Below the pieces are notes generated by a model that saw only the letters and a list, made by a program, of their open reading frames with translations, did not search any database and was not told where the DNA came from. From Vespa crabro (taxonomy: Eukaryota; Arthropoda; Insecta; Hymenoptera; Vespidae), in assembly GCF_910589235.1 (NCBI RefSeq), contig NC_060957.1, forward strand, positions 5,388,162 through 5,452,161: a stretch of 64,000 nt of DNA. The letters are read 5' to 3'. Shown here one piece after another: positions 12,645 to 24,255 of the stretch; position 1 is the first letter of the stretch; each line of letters opens with the position of its first letter. The translations under genes were made by a program, and so were the position numbers.

Positions 12645-13668
12645 TATATACATATACACATATGTATATATATATATATATAAATATGGGAGAACAATAA
12701 TAATTTTAATGGTGATAATAAGAATGATGTCCTACCTGGGTTTATAGAATATATGTTTTGGTAGTTCATCTAGATCACAGAAACTGATATCAAGTTCTTC
12801 CAAATACGGTAGACTATTTATGGCAAGAGTAGTATGACCTTCTACCATTTTCAATGGATTCCCATTAAGAATCAACACTTTAAGGGAAGGTACATGCTCG
12901 AAGAGATCCTGGTCTAAAGCGTGAAGCGCATTGTTAGCGAGATTTAATTTTGTCAGCTTCGATAACGGTTCGTAAGCTTCCGGCGAAAATCTGCCCTGAA
13001 ATGTAACAACATAATGTAGATAGAAAGTAAAAAAAAAGATAATAGGGTATATAAATTCAAAAAAAGAAAGAAAAGAAAGAAAAAAATATATTACCTCGAA
13101 AACTTGAGGTTTTAAATTTTCCGTTGTGAGTTCATTATGACTCAGATCCAGTTCGGTAAGATTAATAATCTTTTTGAAAGCGCTATTATCTATATGTGTA
13201 ATCTGATTTTGTCGAAGGATCAATTTCTCTATGACGACCGATGGAAAAGGCTTAATATGAACCAATTTATTTTTCCTAAATGAAATTTCCACGATCGGTT
13301 GTTTCGGCCATTGCGCATCCTCAAAGGTGTTGTTCAAATTTCGTTGAGTGCAGTTCACGAAATTCACTATTAAAACAAATGATTATTAATATAATGAATG
13401 GTAAACATATACGTATAGATATATATAATTTAATTATGTACAAAGAAAGAAAAATAAAATAAATATGTAATGACATACAACCACAGGAGCATATTGTACA
13501 CAAATTTTGAAGAGTTGTTGGCAGAATAACAGACGTATTCAAATTTTGTTGAATTTCTGTTGAGTTGTTATAGTTGGAAGAAACAATATCAGTCAACTGT
13601 TTAAAATCCGATTGGCAATTAACGATGGAGAGGACGAAGATCGAAAATAGAAGCGTACGAAGATCCAT
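10705..13668 (-). CDS. leucine-rich-repeat single-pass membrane protein
   Basis: Six exons on the minus strand: 13668-13479, 13366-13095, 12995-12736, 12573-12285, 12106-11954 and 11034-10705 (497 residues). A signal peptide (MDLRTLLFSIFVLSIVNC) is followed by a short Cys-containing N-cap and then about ten LRRs, such as LTELDLSHNEL, LTKLNLANNAL, LEELDISFCDL and LKILDLSDNAL. An LRR C-terminal cap is visible (NNEWSCDCNNQYL with later cysteines). One transmembrane helix (about GVVVGLLFIILLSLAIIILY) precedes a cytoplasmic tail of about 30 residues. This layout fits cell-surface adhesion or signalling LRR proteins of insects, but I cannot assign an orthologue. The last intron is 0.9 kb and contains a 180-bp GA/GACA microsatellite. 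The first donor was taken as GTATGT at 13478, which keeps the frame. The gene structure is well supported; the function is inferred from topology. Confidence 0.88.
11740..11919. repeat. compound GATA/GACA/GA microsatellite in an intron
   Basis: On the plus strand, GATA and GACA tetranucleotides (about 11752-11812) pass into GA dinucleotides to 11919. It lies inside the last intron of the LRR membrane-protein gene. Confidence 0.92.
12612..12685. repeat. (AT)n microsatellite in an intron
   Basis: TA repeats with CATA interruptions, in the third intron of the LRR membrane-protein gene. Confidence 0.9.
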
Positions 13669-14640
13669 GTTTTCGAAACGGCAAAAACGGAATCGTCAAT
13701 CGGCGTACTATCTAATGGAAACTGAGATGAAGTCTGGTTCTATCTGTTCGACTATTCTCTGATAACGAAGCAATGATAAGATACCGTTAAAGCATTACTC
13801 ATCGGAGTGGCCAGGTGAGAAAAAGAAAGAGATAGAAATATAGATAGAGTGAACTTCCTTTATTTCGTTGATATTTCTGATTTTTTTTTCAAGTAGTATC
13901 GTACGTTTTTCGTATGAGTTCTACGAATTCGTAGATCCTTAATCATTATAATCACTAATCTAAAAGCGTCATATTTCCATGGAAAGACCGTAGCTTCAAT
14001 TTTGATTTTTCGATCGAAGATTTCTTTTATTTGTGTGATTGCAAAATGTGTATCAACCCTTTTACTATGTTTCGAATTAAGAATTAGAAAATGTAATATA
14101 TCAAATAAATACAATGTTTATTAAGTTTCTTATCTAATCTCGGTGCTCTATTTCATTTTATTTTATAACGATGTGTTACATTTCTGTACGATTACAATAA
14201 AAACATAAATGGAATTAATTGAAATTATCTTAAAAGGAATACGTAATTTAAGATGTTGATAATAAAGTTGAAATATAACTATACGTATAACTTGACCATT
14301 GTATTATATTATACGACAGATAACAAAGCCCTATAAAGCAATAACGAACGATATTGATATCTTATTAAATTCAAAGAACATTTATTTATCGTAGTATACC
14401 TTTCAATAATTATTTCCACAATATTTTATCATTTTTCTATGATTTAAGAATAAATGATATAGGAATAAAGGATAATATAATATAATATAATATAATATAA
14501 TATAATATAATATGCAATAAGAAGTAATCAAAGAAAAAAAAACAAAGAAAATCTATCTTAAAAGAACGGCAATGAAAGTTGTTCGTATTTGGCGGCATTC
14601 GTTGCATGCTCGGTCGAGTCTGGTTAGAACTTATCATTCG
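13669..14640. other. intergenic, no gene seen
   Basis: AT-rich sequence between the start of the LRR gene and a CpG-rich promoter-like block. A pentanucleotide (ATAAT)n array lies at about 14474-14513. Confidence 0.6.
14474..14513. repeat. (ATAAT)n pentanucleotide repeat
   Basis: Eight to nine copies of a 5-bp AT-only unit. Confidence 0.92.
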
Positions 14641-14978
14641 TGGCGCCACCGGACGGAGTTCGCATGTATTATGCGCGCTCCTCTTGCGAGGGACCTTTGC
14701 GAAAAGTATTGAATCGATGACGTCACAAAAGCCGAGAGACATGGTGGAGTAGAACGGTGGGGTGCACGACGGTCGCGTTGAAAAATGTCCGATTACTTTA
14801 ATTTATCATCGAGGTGAACGCTGGTAAACAGACCGCGCTCGTATCGTCACGAGAGTAGATCTTTGAGCCGGTGTAGTATCGAATCTGAACGCTACTGTGT
14901 CGCCGTTTTAACACGTGGACAGAAAAAAGATAGGAAGAAAAGAAAAAATATATACATATATATACACACACACATATA

Positions 14979-15032
<54 letters not shown>

Positions 15033-15306
15033 GGAACAAAAATCAAAGTAAGAAAGATAGAGATAGGGAGGGAGAAAAAAGAGAAAAAAGTGGTCGTTCG
15101 TCGAAAAAACTTATGGAATCGAATCGGCGAGTACATTTTTGAAGGAAAAATAAACATAGAAAGAGAGAGAGAGAGAGAGAGAAAGGAAGATTCAGTAACA
15201 GAGTTACGAACACGAAGAGTGAGATAGACGGAGAGGAAGAAGAGGATAAAACGGAAAGTGCAGCGTGACCTGTCCAAAGAACCAGCTTTGGGAGCCTGTG
15301 ATCACG
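14640..15306 (+). promoter_or_regulatory. CpG-rich promoter-like block and possible 5' non-coding exon
   Basis: About 14590-14900 is unusually CpG-rich for this window and contains a perfect CRE palindrome TGACGTCA at 14718-14725. Downstream at 15306/15307 a good splice donor (ATCACG|GTAAGC) could end a leader exon. The next recognisable gene on this strand is PKNOX, whose first coding exon begins after an acceptor at about 21750, so this could be its distal promoter with a 6.4-kb first intron. No transcript evidence is available. Confidence 0.35.
14958..15028. repeat. (AT)n / (AC)n microsatellite
   Basis: TA repeats interrupted by a short CACACA run. The tract would lie inside the putative leader exon. 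Confidence 0.9.
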
Positions 15307-16033
15307 GTAAGCAAGATAGGGAAAGAAAGAAAGAAAAAAAGAAGAGAGACAGAGAGAAAGAGAATTTGTCCGAAAAATATAGAGTGAACGAGACGAAGAA
15401 TGCTAAATTAACGTGAATCTCGATGGATTCGTTTACGTGAAAAAAAAACTAACGTAAGTAATGTATCATAAAATTACTGGTAATTTTTCTGAAACGATTT
15501 TCGTTGACTATTAACTTCGAGGCATTTACTTCTTCGTCACGGGCGCTCGTTAGTGCGCGCCTTTAGAGGTTAGGTTCGCTTTATTTCTCTTCCCTGGTGC
15601 TGCAGCACGCGCGCGGTTTAACACACATCGAGAGACTCATTTTTGTGTGCGCATTGCCGTGGCAAGTGAACGCCCATTTCTCGGAGTCATAGTGGCCTCC
15701 GCTTGACAGAATCCGCGGATTGATGCGATCGATATCATCGCATTTACCCTCATCACATTTCAGTATGATGATAATTTGATAATCAAAATATTTTTTATTT
15801 CTTTATCATTTCGTTTATTATTAATCAATCGAAGAAAAAAAAATTGTTTAATATGATTGTATTCTATGTGGGAATAATTAACACCGCCACGCGGTTTTCG
15901 ATATCAGGAGAGGAATGTGACGCAGCTGAGTCAGACTAATCGTTTCTTCATTACATACACGCACGCATTCTTTAATTTTGTTGCTTTCCTATCTTTCCTA
16001 AGTTACGTCAACCTTTAGAAAGAAGTTCATTAA

Positions 16034-16099
<66 letters not shown>

Positions 16100-16105
16100 T
16101 ATATA
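16034..16105. repeat. (AT)n microsatellite
   Basis: About 70 bp of TA dinucleotides with one CATA interruption. Confidence 0.92.
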
Positions 16106-16359
16106 AACAAACCATTTATTACCTAATAACGTGCATATATGTATATATTGCATTAACTACATAGCCGATTCGTTTTTTTTCTAAAATCAATAATTTTTAA
16201 AAATATAATGACGAATATGAAGAAAAATAAATATGTAATATTGTTGAAAAATAAAAAAAGAAGAAAAAAGAGAGAAAAATATTTGAAAATATATTCCAAT
16301 TAATCAATATGTTTTTTCGTACGATATTAATAATATTTATTGAATTATTTATTCTGTCG

Positions 16360-16360
<1 letters not shown>

Positions 16361-16419
<59 letters not shown>
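16361..16419. repeat. (CT)n microsatellite
   Basis: Near-perfect CT tract of about 58 bp. The open frames on both strands here are repeat artefacts. Confidence 0.95.
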
Positions 16420-16421
<2 letters not shown>

Positions 16422-16671
16422 CTCCCTCTCCTCTGTCTCTCTCTCGACATACATATATATAACTCGACCGATTTATAAAAGATCAGATATCAAAGTATGG
16501 AACATTCGTGTCATGTGTGATACAATGCGAACAATTTAAAATACGTATATTTTATATTGCGAAATATCTTCGATTACGTCTATATTAATTGCTACATTTT
16601 GATGAGACCGAATGGTTTAAATCGTGCATTCATATATTATGTTTGCACGTACATTATATATATGGATATGC

Positions 16672-16673
<2 letters not shown>

Positions 16674-16722
<49 letters not shown>

Positions 16723-16730
16723 TACATATA
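16674..16730. repeat. (AT)n microsatellite
   Basis: TA repeats ending in CATATATACATATA. Confidence 0.9.
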
Positions 16731-19656
16731 TAACGAGATATTAAGAGACGGGCGTTAATATCGATGATAACATGCGCACATAGTGAGCTCGTATCGTGAC
16801 GAGCGGTATTGTGCAGACAATCAGTGTAATGAACCGTTGTTGTGATTATCTATCTCTTCGTGGCGAAAGGAACGCCATAAACTTCGAAAGAAGAAAGAGA
16901 TAGAAAATAGAAAATGAATTATCCCAATTCGAAATAATTATATTAATACTCCATTAATATATATAATTGTATTAATAGTCTATTAATATATATGTATAAT
17001 TATATGAATAATCCATTAATAGGTGTGTGTGTATGTGTGCGTGTGTCGTGTGCGTTCGTGCGGGTATTTGTTTATATCTACTTTTTATATATCGTCAATA
17101 ATGTGTTCATAACTGAAATTAAATTATATTTAACTATTTTATTTAATAACAAGTCGATATAATTTCTAACAGAAAAAATCCCCAAATAATCGATCAAATA
17201 GGAGTTTATTTTAAATATGAAACAATTAATTCAACGAATTTATTAAATCGATTGAATCAATGTTAACAATCGTTAATCGATAACAACGAAGATCGATTCG
17301 TCGATGTCGAAGATTATTGTTTTCTTTTTGTTTGTTTTTTTTCGGACCCGATCGGTTCTCTAGCTTATACGGTCCTGGTCATTCGCAGACAGTGGCGGCA
17401 GCAGCGTAGCGATAGCCCCCATAGTTTTTGTTACGCCCTCTTTTTTCATAAAAATTATCATTCTCTTATACAGAAGACAAATGAAAAAATAAAGAATGAA
17501 AAGAAAGGAAAAAGAAAATGATCAGCGACGAGAGATTGTGGATTAGTGAAAAAAAGTAATAAATTTCATGGTGAATCTTTCATGCTTTGAACTAGCTATT
17601 TATCGAAAATACGCGGACTGACAGACGTCGTCGCGCGTCGTATGTCATGGAAGAGTGGGGATCAAAGGGTGAAGGGGAAGGGGTGTTAGGTAAAACATAA
17701 GGGTGAAAGAGAGAGATAGGTAGTGCTCGTTAGTCGAACGTGGGGCGTGTTATAACATTTACTCTCGTGCGTCTCTTTGTGTGTGTATATGTGTATTGTG
17801 TATAGTATATAAACGATAGTAAACAACCAGTTGGTGAAACGCGCCGCAACGTTTGTGTTTTTCCCGCATTGCGTTTCCGTTGGCAATATAGTCAGTCAGA
17901 TATCGTGCGTTCAAAAAAAAAACGAAGAAAGAACAGGGAGAAGAGTTTGGGGTACATTGAAAGCACGTGTTCGCTTAAAAGCATTTTCATCGATGTGTAT
18001 AAAGATAAATTAATTCGTATTTTACAGTAGTATTTAATGGACATTAACAGCCATTTTGTTGACACTTTGCATTCATTTTTCTTTATCTTATTTTTATTAT
18101 TCTTTTATTTTTTTGTATTTTTTTGTATTTTTTTTTTTTTTTTAACTATTTTATTTCTATCCTTATTTTTATGTTGTATTGAAATCATAGGTGATATTAA
18201 CATCATCTATTTTTTCAACGTATATAATAGGTATTAAATGTTAATGATATATATACATATGGTATTATTACAAAAAGTTTATATTATTATATTTATATAT
18301 GTATATATTTTGATGAAAAGTTAATTTATTCAAGTTATTTTATAATTAATTCATTAAGATTTCACAACGTCGTCCTTGACTAAAACGTCATCCATCTGTT
18401 TCGCTTGCTACGGTGCACGTGAAGTAGAGTGGAAGGGAAAGCGAAAAGTAGTAAGAAGTTCTTCTCTTCTGATCTGACTTGAAATATTTTGATTTACGTG
18501 CAAATAAGTGAATGTATAATATATATAAAAAAGAAAAAGAGAACCATTCGTTCTGATTTCTAGTAAGTTAGTGTAGATAATCAAAATGGTAAACTTTACG
18601 CGCCATAATGCAGGATGTAGATGTTCGTGTTGTTCATTTTGTCTTGGCCGTTTTTGAATTTCGCGCTTCTTTTTTTGTTCTCTGTTCGCATTGAAAAGAA
18701 AGAAAAGAAAACAAATAAAGCACCATCAAAGATCAAAAAATTTCTGATCATGAAGGAGCATGATTAATATTAAAGTGAAATCATAATCTTAAATCAAGAG
18801 GATTTAAACGTGGATAAAAGAGGTTATAATCCACATTACATTTTCTTACGTGATTAAAGTGGTTAATCTCGTGTATTTTTGATTATCGTAAATATTATGA
18901 TAATAATAATTTCCAATAGAATTTTATTATATAATAACTTTTTATTTATTTCTTATTCAAATGATTTTTGTTATTTTATTTGTATAAATAAAACGAATAA
19001 AACATTAAAGCGTACAAATTGACATTATCCAAAACTTTGTTTGTTTCGTTTTATTTAAACGTCTACGAATGTGTACTTACTCGAGAGAAACGTGACAAAA
19101 TAAGAAAAAGAGGACGCCAAGCGGTCTGGCGAACCACTTGTGTGACTACCAGTATCTTTTTTTTTTTTTTTTTTTTTTTTTTTCCAGTCAAAAAGTAAAG
19201 CTGATATTTTATAAAATGATTTCTATTTATAAATCACTATCTGCATTTATTTGTAATATTTATTCTTCATCGAAAGTAAAATTAAATGTAGTGTTTGAAA
19301 ATTAATAGAAGAAATAATACGAAAGTAAAAAACGTTTTGATGTACCAAATGTCGATAAAAAATACTTCTTTCTTGTCATTTTTTTTTTCGTTTCCTTTTT
19401 TTTTTGTCCGCTTGTTAAAACAACACAGGATACCGTGAGGTTTAGTCTTGTTTCTTAGTTGTGCATAACAGTTGCATTAAAATACCTCGGACGCATTTGA
19501 AAAATTCGAATTGCAATATAATGCAACGGTTTTAAAAGAAGAAATAAGGGAAATTTGACTGTTATCATCTGTTAAGGAAAAAGAAAAAAAAAGAAAAACG
19601 GAAAGAAAGAAATGGTTTACTGCATTTCGAAGGATGACAAAAGAGAAAAGATAGAT

Positions 19657-19663
<7 letters not shown>

Positions 19664-19720
<57 letters not shown>
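19664..19720. repeat. (GA)n microsatellite
   Basis: Perfect GA tract of about 56 bp, preceded by a short CACACA run. Confidence 0.95.
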
Positions 19721-19723
<3 letters not shown>

Positions 19724-20560
19724 AGAAAATGGCGGACAATATAAATTTCATAAAAGTCACGTGGAAACAATCCGTGCCCTTACGTTTTCACCGTCAGCGA
19801 TAATATTTTTAAATGAAAACCACAGCGTGGCGACAGCGGGGACGATAAATATTGGTGCTTTAACGGAAAGAATCGTGTGGTCTCATGAGAGTTATAGGAA
19901 AGGGGCGGGGGTAGGGGGAAGAAAGAAGCGCCACTTGCAAGTAATGGCGCGTCCCCCGTCCTCCTTCTATCCTGCGCTTTCGACACCTCACCACCGCGTG
20001 TCCCTTCTCCTATTCCCAATCACAGATGCGAATCTTTTCTTTTCATTTTCTTTTTCTCTCTTTTTTTTTGACGACACTACGCTACATCTCACATCTTTTT
20101 CTTCTGTTCTTCCTCTTCTTTTTTTTTTTTTTTTTTTCATTTTTTTTTCATTTTTCTTTTCTCATCCTTTTTCTCTTATTTTTTAGTATCTCACAAAATT
20201 GTTTTTTAATTGTCCTACGACTGGTATGCTCTTTGAAATGTAAATGAAAGTTCCCACGCTAAGCAAATTAGATTGGCACTTCGGTAGCTGCTCCCCTTCT
20301 CCTCCACCTCTTTCTTCTTCATATCACGTGCAAAGAACTTAAAAATAGCATTTTCGCGAAGACGATGTCAATTCCTCCCTCCTATATCTTTTTCTTTCTT
20401 TCAATCGAAATCATAAAGAATTCATTAACGATACGATAATGTTTAACGGATTTCCTTGAACTTTCGTTACTTGATAACGAATTATTTAATGATGATAAAA
20501 GCGTTACAAAATATACAAAACGCAGATTATACATTATATAAATTATGACATAATGATACG

Positions 20561-20561
<1 letters not shown>

Positions 20562-20639
<78 letters not shown>
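20562..20639. repeat. long perfect (AT)n array
   Basis: About 76 bp of uninterrupted TA dinucleotides, among the longest perfect arrays in the window. Confidence 0.95.
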
Positions 20640-20642
<3 letters not shown>

Positions 20643-21469
20643 AATATAATAATATTTAATAAATATTTTAATAAATATTAAAATATGTGCAATATTTATA
20701 AATAACAGATAATAAATTGAAAAAAAGAAGAGCATCGTTCGTTCAAAAGGATATTTTAACTCAATCAGAATTCCAATATCCAATCTGCAAAGTTGAAAGG
20801 ATTGAGATATTTTTGTGAGCGTCTTTTTGGCTCTTGCCTTTAGAGGTCCAGCGTTATCGATGCCGCAGTACTTTATTTATTCATGCCGAAACGTTGTCTA
20901 CAATGGGGTTGAGGGAATTTCAGGAAAATTCAAAAGGGACGTTCGGAATGAAAGCCTTCGGAGCCCTGGGTGTTGGTGGCAGTGGTACTGATGGTGCTGA
21001 AGCCGTCTAATGATGACATTTAAATGCAGTGCCGCATCGTTCGGTTCTTCGTACCACGACGACCTCTCTCTCTCTCTCCCTCTCGTTCTCGTTCTCTTTC
21101 TTTCTCTCTTTCTCACGCACATACACGTACACTTGTCTTTCTATCTACTATTCTACCACTTCTTCTCCACCTACCTTCTTCACCTCCAACCACCTTTTCT
21201 ACCACCAGCCGCTTCTTCTACTTTTGCACGAAGGATCGTGCGAGTTCATGTCGCACTCAAATTAACGATCCTCCTTCAATTTTCCTTTCTCCCCTTACTT
21301 AGACTGATTAAATGTGTATTAAGAAGTTTAATACATACAACATGAATATTCTATCTTATTGATATATTTTCTCATATTTTCTTAACATAATATTTATTAC
21401 AGTAACATTATTATTTTTCGTTAAATAAAATAATAATTATTTTTTATATATATATATGTATATATATAT

Positions 21470-21550
21470 ATTGGATTGGCAACTAAGTGATTGCCGGACT
21501 TTACATAAGAAGGAAACAACAAAATCCGCAATCACTTAGTTGCCAACCCA

Positions 21551-21552
<2 letters not shown>
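21470..21552. mobile_element. mariner-derived MITE (palindromic, about 82 bp)
   Basis: The arms TTGGrTTGGCAACTAAGTGA and its complement (TCACTTAGTTGCCAACCCAA) flank a loop of about 25 bp. The terminal sequence matches the mariner TIR type widespread in Hymenoptera. It sits inside an (AT)n array, consistent with TA target use. A second copy with near-identical arms lies at 38208-38289. There is no coding capacity. Confidence 0.88.
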
Positions 21553-21572
<20 letters not shown>

Positions 21573-21588
<16 letters not shown>

Positions 21589-21680
21589 TATATATATATA
21601 TATATTATTATATAATATATATATATATACATATATATATATTATATATATATATATTATTATATAATATATATATATAT
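21573..21680. repeat. 54-bp AT-only tandem duplication
   Basis: Two head-to-tail copies of a 54-bp unit that begins TACATATATATATA and contains TATTATTATATAATATAT. It lies directly downstream of the MITE and about 170 bp before the first PKNOX coding sequence. Confidence 0.85.
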
Positions 21681-21847
21681 TATTTAATTTATATTATTGT
21701 AAAGGAAAAACAATGATTTATATATTATTAAATATTTTTTTTTCTTTCCTAGCATGTGAAATTGTTTCTGACACGAAATAAACTCGCTACAAATTATATT
21801 TGAGTGGATCAAAACAAGGATGGAGAGTATTAGGAAGGAATGATAGA

Positions 21848-24255
21848 ATGCAAGAGGGTAGCACCGCCGTGGCGCTAGCGATGGTGACTCCTGGTTATGA
21901 TCAGGACCCTGCGAGTGGGGTTGCCGATTATACGACTCATCAGGATCAGGCCCAATTTGAAGCAGACAAGAGGGCTGTATATAAGCATCCCCTATTCCCA
22001 CTTCTCGCGTTACTTTTTGAAAGATGCGAACAAGCGACTCAGAGTTCGGACAACTCGACGTCCGAGAGTTTCAACATGGACATACAAGCTTTTGTTCAAC
22101 ATCAAGAAAGAGATCGAAAACCTTTCCTAATCAATGACCCAGAAATTGATGGTTTGGTAAGTTTAAAAGGAAAAAAGAAACAAAAATAACAAAAGACATT
22201 TAACGACTTTTACATATCTCGATATATTCGCTATTGAAATAAAAGAGCGACTGATTAACGAATTTCTTTTGTTTTCATATATACGCGATTGTAGATGATC
22301 AAGGCGATACAAGTGCTGCGGATTCATCTCCTGGAATTAGAAAAGGTACAGGAGTTGTGCAAAGACTTCTGCAACAGATACATAACGTGCCTGAAAGGCA
22401 AAATGCAGAGCGAAAATTTGTTACGCAGCGACTACAGTCACCATGGACACGACATGGGTCCGTCCAGTGGCAGCAATGGCAGCAGTCCATTGCAGGTTAG
22501 ATGTTTTCACTATGCTCAGGGCACCCTGGCCTGTTCCCTTACCTTAGTAGATATCCTTACAATCAGGGGTGTACGAGTATTAATAAAGTATGTTCTACTT
22601 CTCGTAGATTTAAAGAAATAATTTTACAATAATACAATTTATTAATTGAAAAAAAGAAAATAAAATTTATAATTCATGTAAAAACTAGTTTCTATCTAAA
22701 TACGTATATTCTACGTATTATTTAGCATTAAATATTAAATAATACTCGTACATTCCTTAAAATATAATAGAACCCCGCCCTGCTCTCTGACGGCTAGTTG
22801 CGACATATATTTGCCAGGTGCTGTCATCTACAGGCAATGATGTTGAGTCGGGAACTAACGGATTCAGAGTAAGCAGAGGGGATCTGCTATTGGAAAACGT
22901 TGGTGCAAATCAAGTGGCCGTACAAGAGGATGTTGGAAACGATAGACCTTCCTCGGTTCGATCTACGTCTACCAATCAATGTTCTGTCAGATCTAACAGC
23001 CAGGATCATGATGAACCAGTATCACCCTCTACAGTACATGGAAGTACACCACTTTCTCAGATTGGCGCTCATCCTTGCACTCCTGTTAATGATATGTATC
23101 TTGGTCAAGGTTAGTGAAGGAATTCATTTTTATGTTTTCTAATATATCACGAATAAATAAAATTGTATTTCATCTTTATGACTTTCGCCCAGATTAAATT
23201 ATTTATTGAGGTTTTTATTTATAGTTTATGTATTAAGGATCATAATATGTAATAGTTAGTTTCCAAAGAAGTCCTAAATTGTTGAGAAAAACAAGTTATA
23301 AATTCACGTTTATAGATGATATCGACTATGTAAATACTGCTGACAGAATATATTTAGAAGAAGTTGGATACTGGGGTCTTCTAGCATTACAAGAACGGGA
23401 AACCGAATATGTGGATGTTGGAGATGCTAATGATGAAAAGTATTTTGGTTAGACATTATTACATATTTTGAGTTTTTTAATACTCGGTTGTTAAAGATTC
23501 TAATAAGTTAATACCTTCCAATTAAATATGAAGGATTTTTTCATACTGATAACAGATATCAAATAAAAATTGGGCACAATATTGTTAATATATTTATTAT
23601 TATAAGATCCTTAATTCATTTTCTATATGTCGCAACAATCAATCGTTTTTAGATATTACTGTTGCAGGATCCCCTTCTCCAGCTCCAAGCGAAGATGAAG
23701 AAGAATGTGGCACTGGTACTGTTACCTCAAATCATGGTAGTATTCACGGTAGTAATCATGGAAATGTTAAAAAGGGCAGACAGAAGCGTGGTGTTCTACC
23801 TAAACAAGCGACTAGTATCATGCGAACATGGCTCTTTGCACATATAGTTGTAAGTTAATAGTTTTATAATTATTTAATATAGCAATGATACGATAACGGT
23901 AAGAAAATATTATAACAACAAACTTTTCTTGCAGCATCCTTACCCTACGGAAGATGAGAAGCGACAAATCGCGAGTCAGACAAATCTAACATTGCTTCAA
24001 GTTAATAACTGGTTTATAAATGCGCGCAGACGAATCTTACAACCTATGCTCGATGGTGCTGGTGCAGAAGCGGTATCTCGTGTAGGAAAACGTCATAAGG
24101 TGTCCAAGCATGCGGTTCAGCAACAACAAATTCAACAGCAACAAGCTGGCTGGCAATCCGAAGAATCGGGAAGTGATTCGGGTTCTAGCGATGGTGAAGG
24201 AGGTGCCGATAGATCAAAAGACGGTAACGATAGCGATGAAGATGATCTTCACTGA
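21848..24255 (+). CDS. PKNOX: PKNOX/Prep TALE-class homeobox protein
   Basis: TALE homeodomain transcription factor that in animals pairs with PBX/Extradenticle on DNA. Six coding exons: 21848-22156, 22295-22495, 22818-23109, 23316-23447, 23668-23849 and 23935-24255 (478 residues). The MEIS/PREP N-terminal domain spans residues about 40-170 (AVYKHPLFPLLALLFERCEQ; VLRIHLLELEKVQELCKDF; NRYITCLKGKM). The TALE homeodomain lies at about 349-410, starting KRGVLPKQAT, with the three-residue loop P374-Y375-P376 and helix 3 NNWFINARRRILQPML. QATQ, FVQHQE and ITCLK mark it as PKNOX rather than Meis/Homothorax, which has FNEDI and SCLKGKMPID in those places. An in-frame stop at 21779 and an acceptor near 21751 make the ATG at 21848 the start. 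The C-terminus is Gln-rich, then acidic. Drosophila has no PKNOX gene, so this fits a non-dipteran insect. Confidence 0.95.

Larger units (their letters stand above)
15307..21750. other. AT-rich region without coding exons, possible long PKNOX intron
   Basis: No exon with recognisable protein was found. The region holds (AT)n arrays at about 16034-16105, 16674-16716, 20562-20639 and 21434-21683, a CT tract at 16361-16419, a GA tract at 19664-19720, a poly-T run at about 19157-19183, and a mariner MITE at 21470-21552. Weak CpG-rich islands near 17380-17420, 17620-17650 and 18360-18430 could be alternative leader exons, but I cannot support any. Confidence 0.5.

Noticed and set aside
14798..15277. 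Minus-strand frame of 159 codons
   Set aside because: It crosses GA and (AT)n repeats (Ile-Tyr run) and lacks any conserved feature.
19761..20186. Plus-strand frame of 141 codons ending in poly-Phe
   Set aside because: The C-terminal half is encoded by T-rich low-complexity DNA, and no family similarity is apparent.
20382..20783. Minus-strand frame with an Ile-Tyr repeat
   Set aside because: It is translation of the (AT)n array at 20562-20639.
21800..21847. Extension of the PKNOX N-terminus upstream of 21848
   Set aside because: The upstream codon at 21800 is TTG, not ATG, and a TAA stop is in frame at 21779, so the first usable start is the ATG at 21848.
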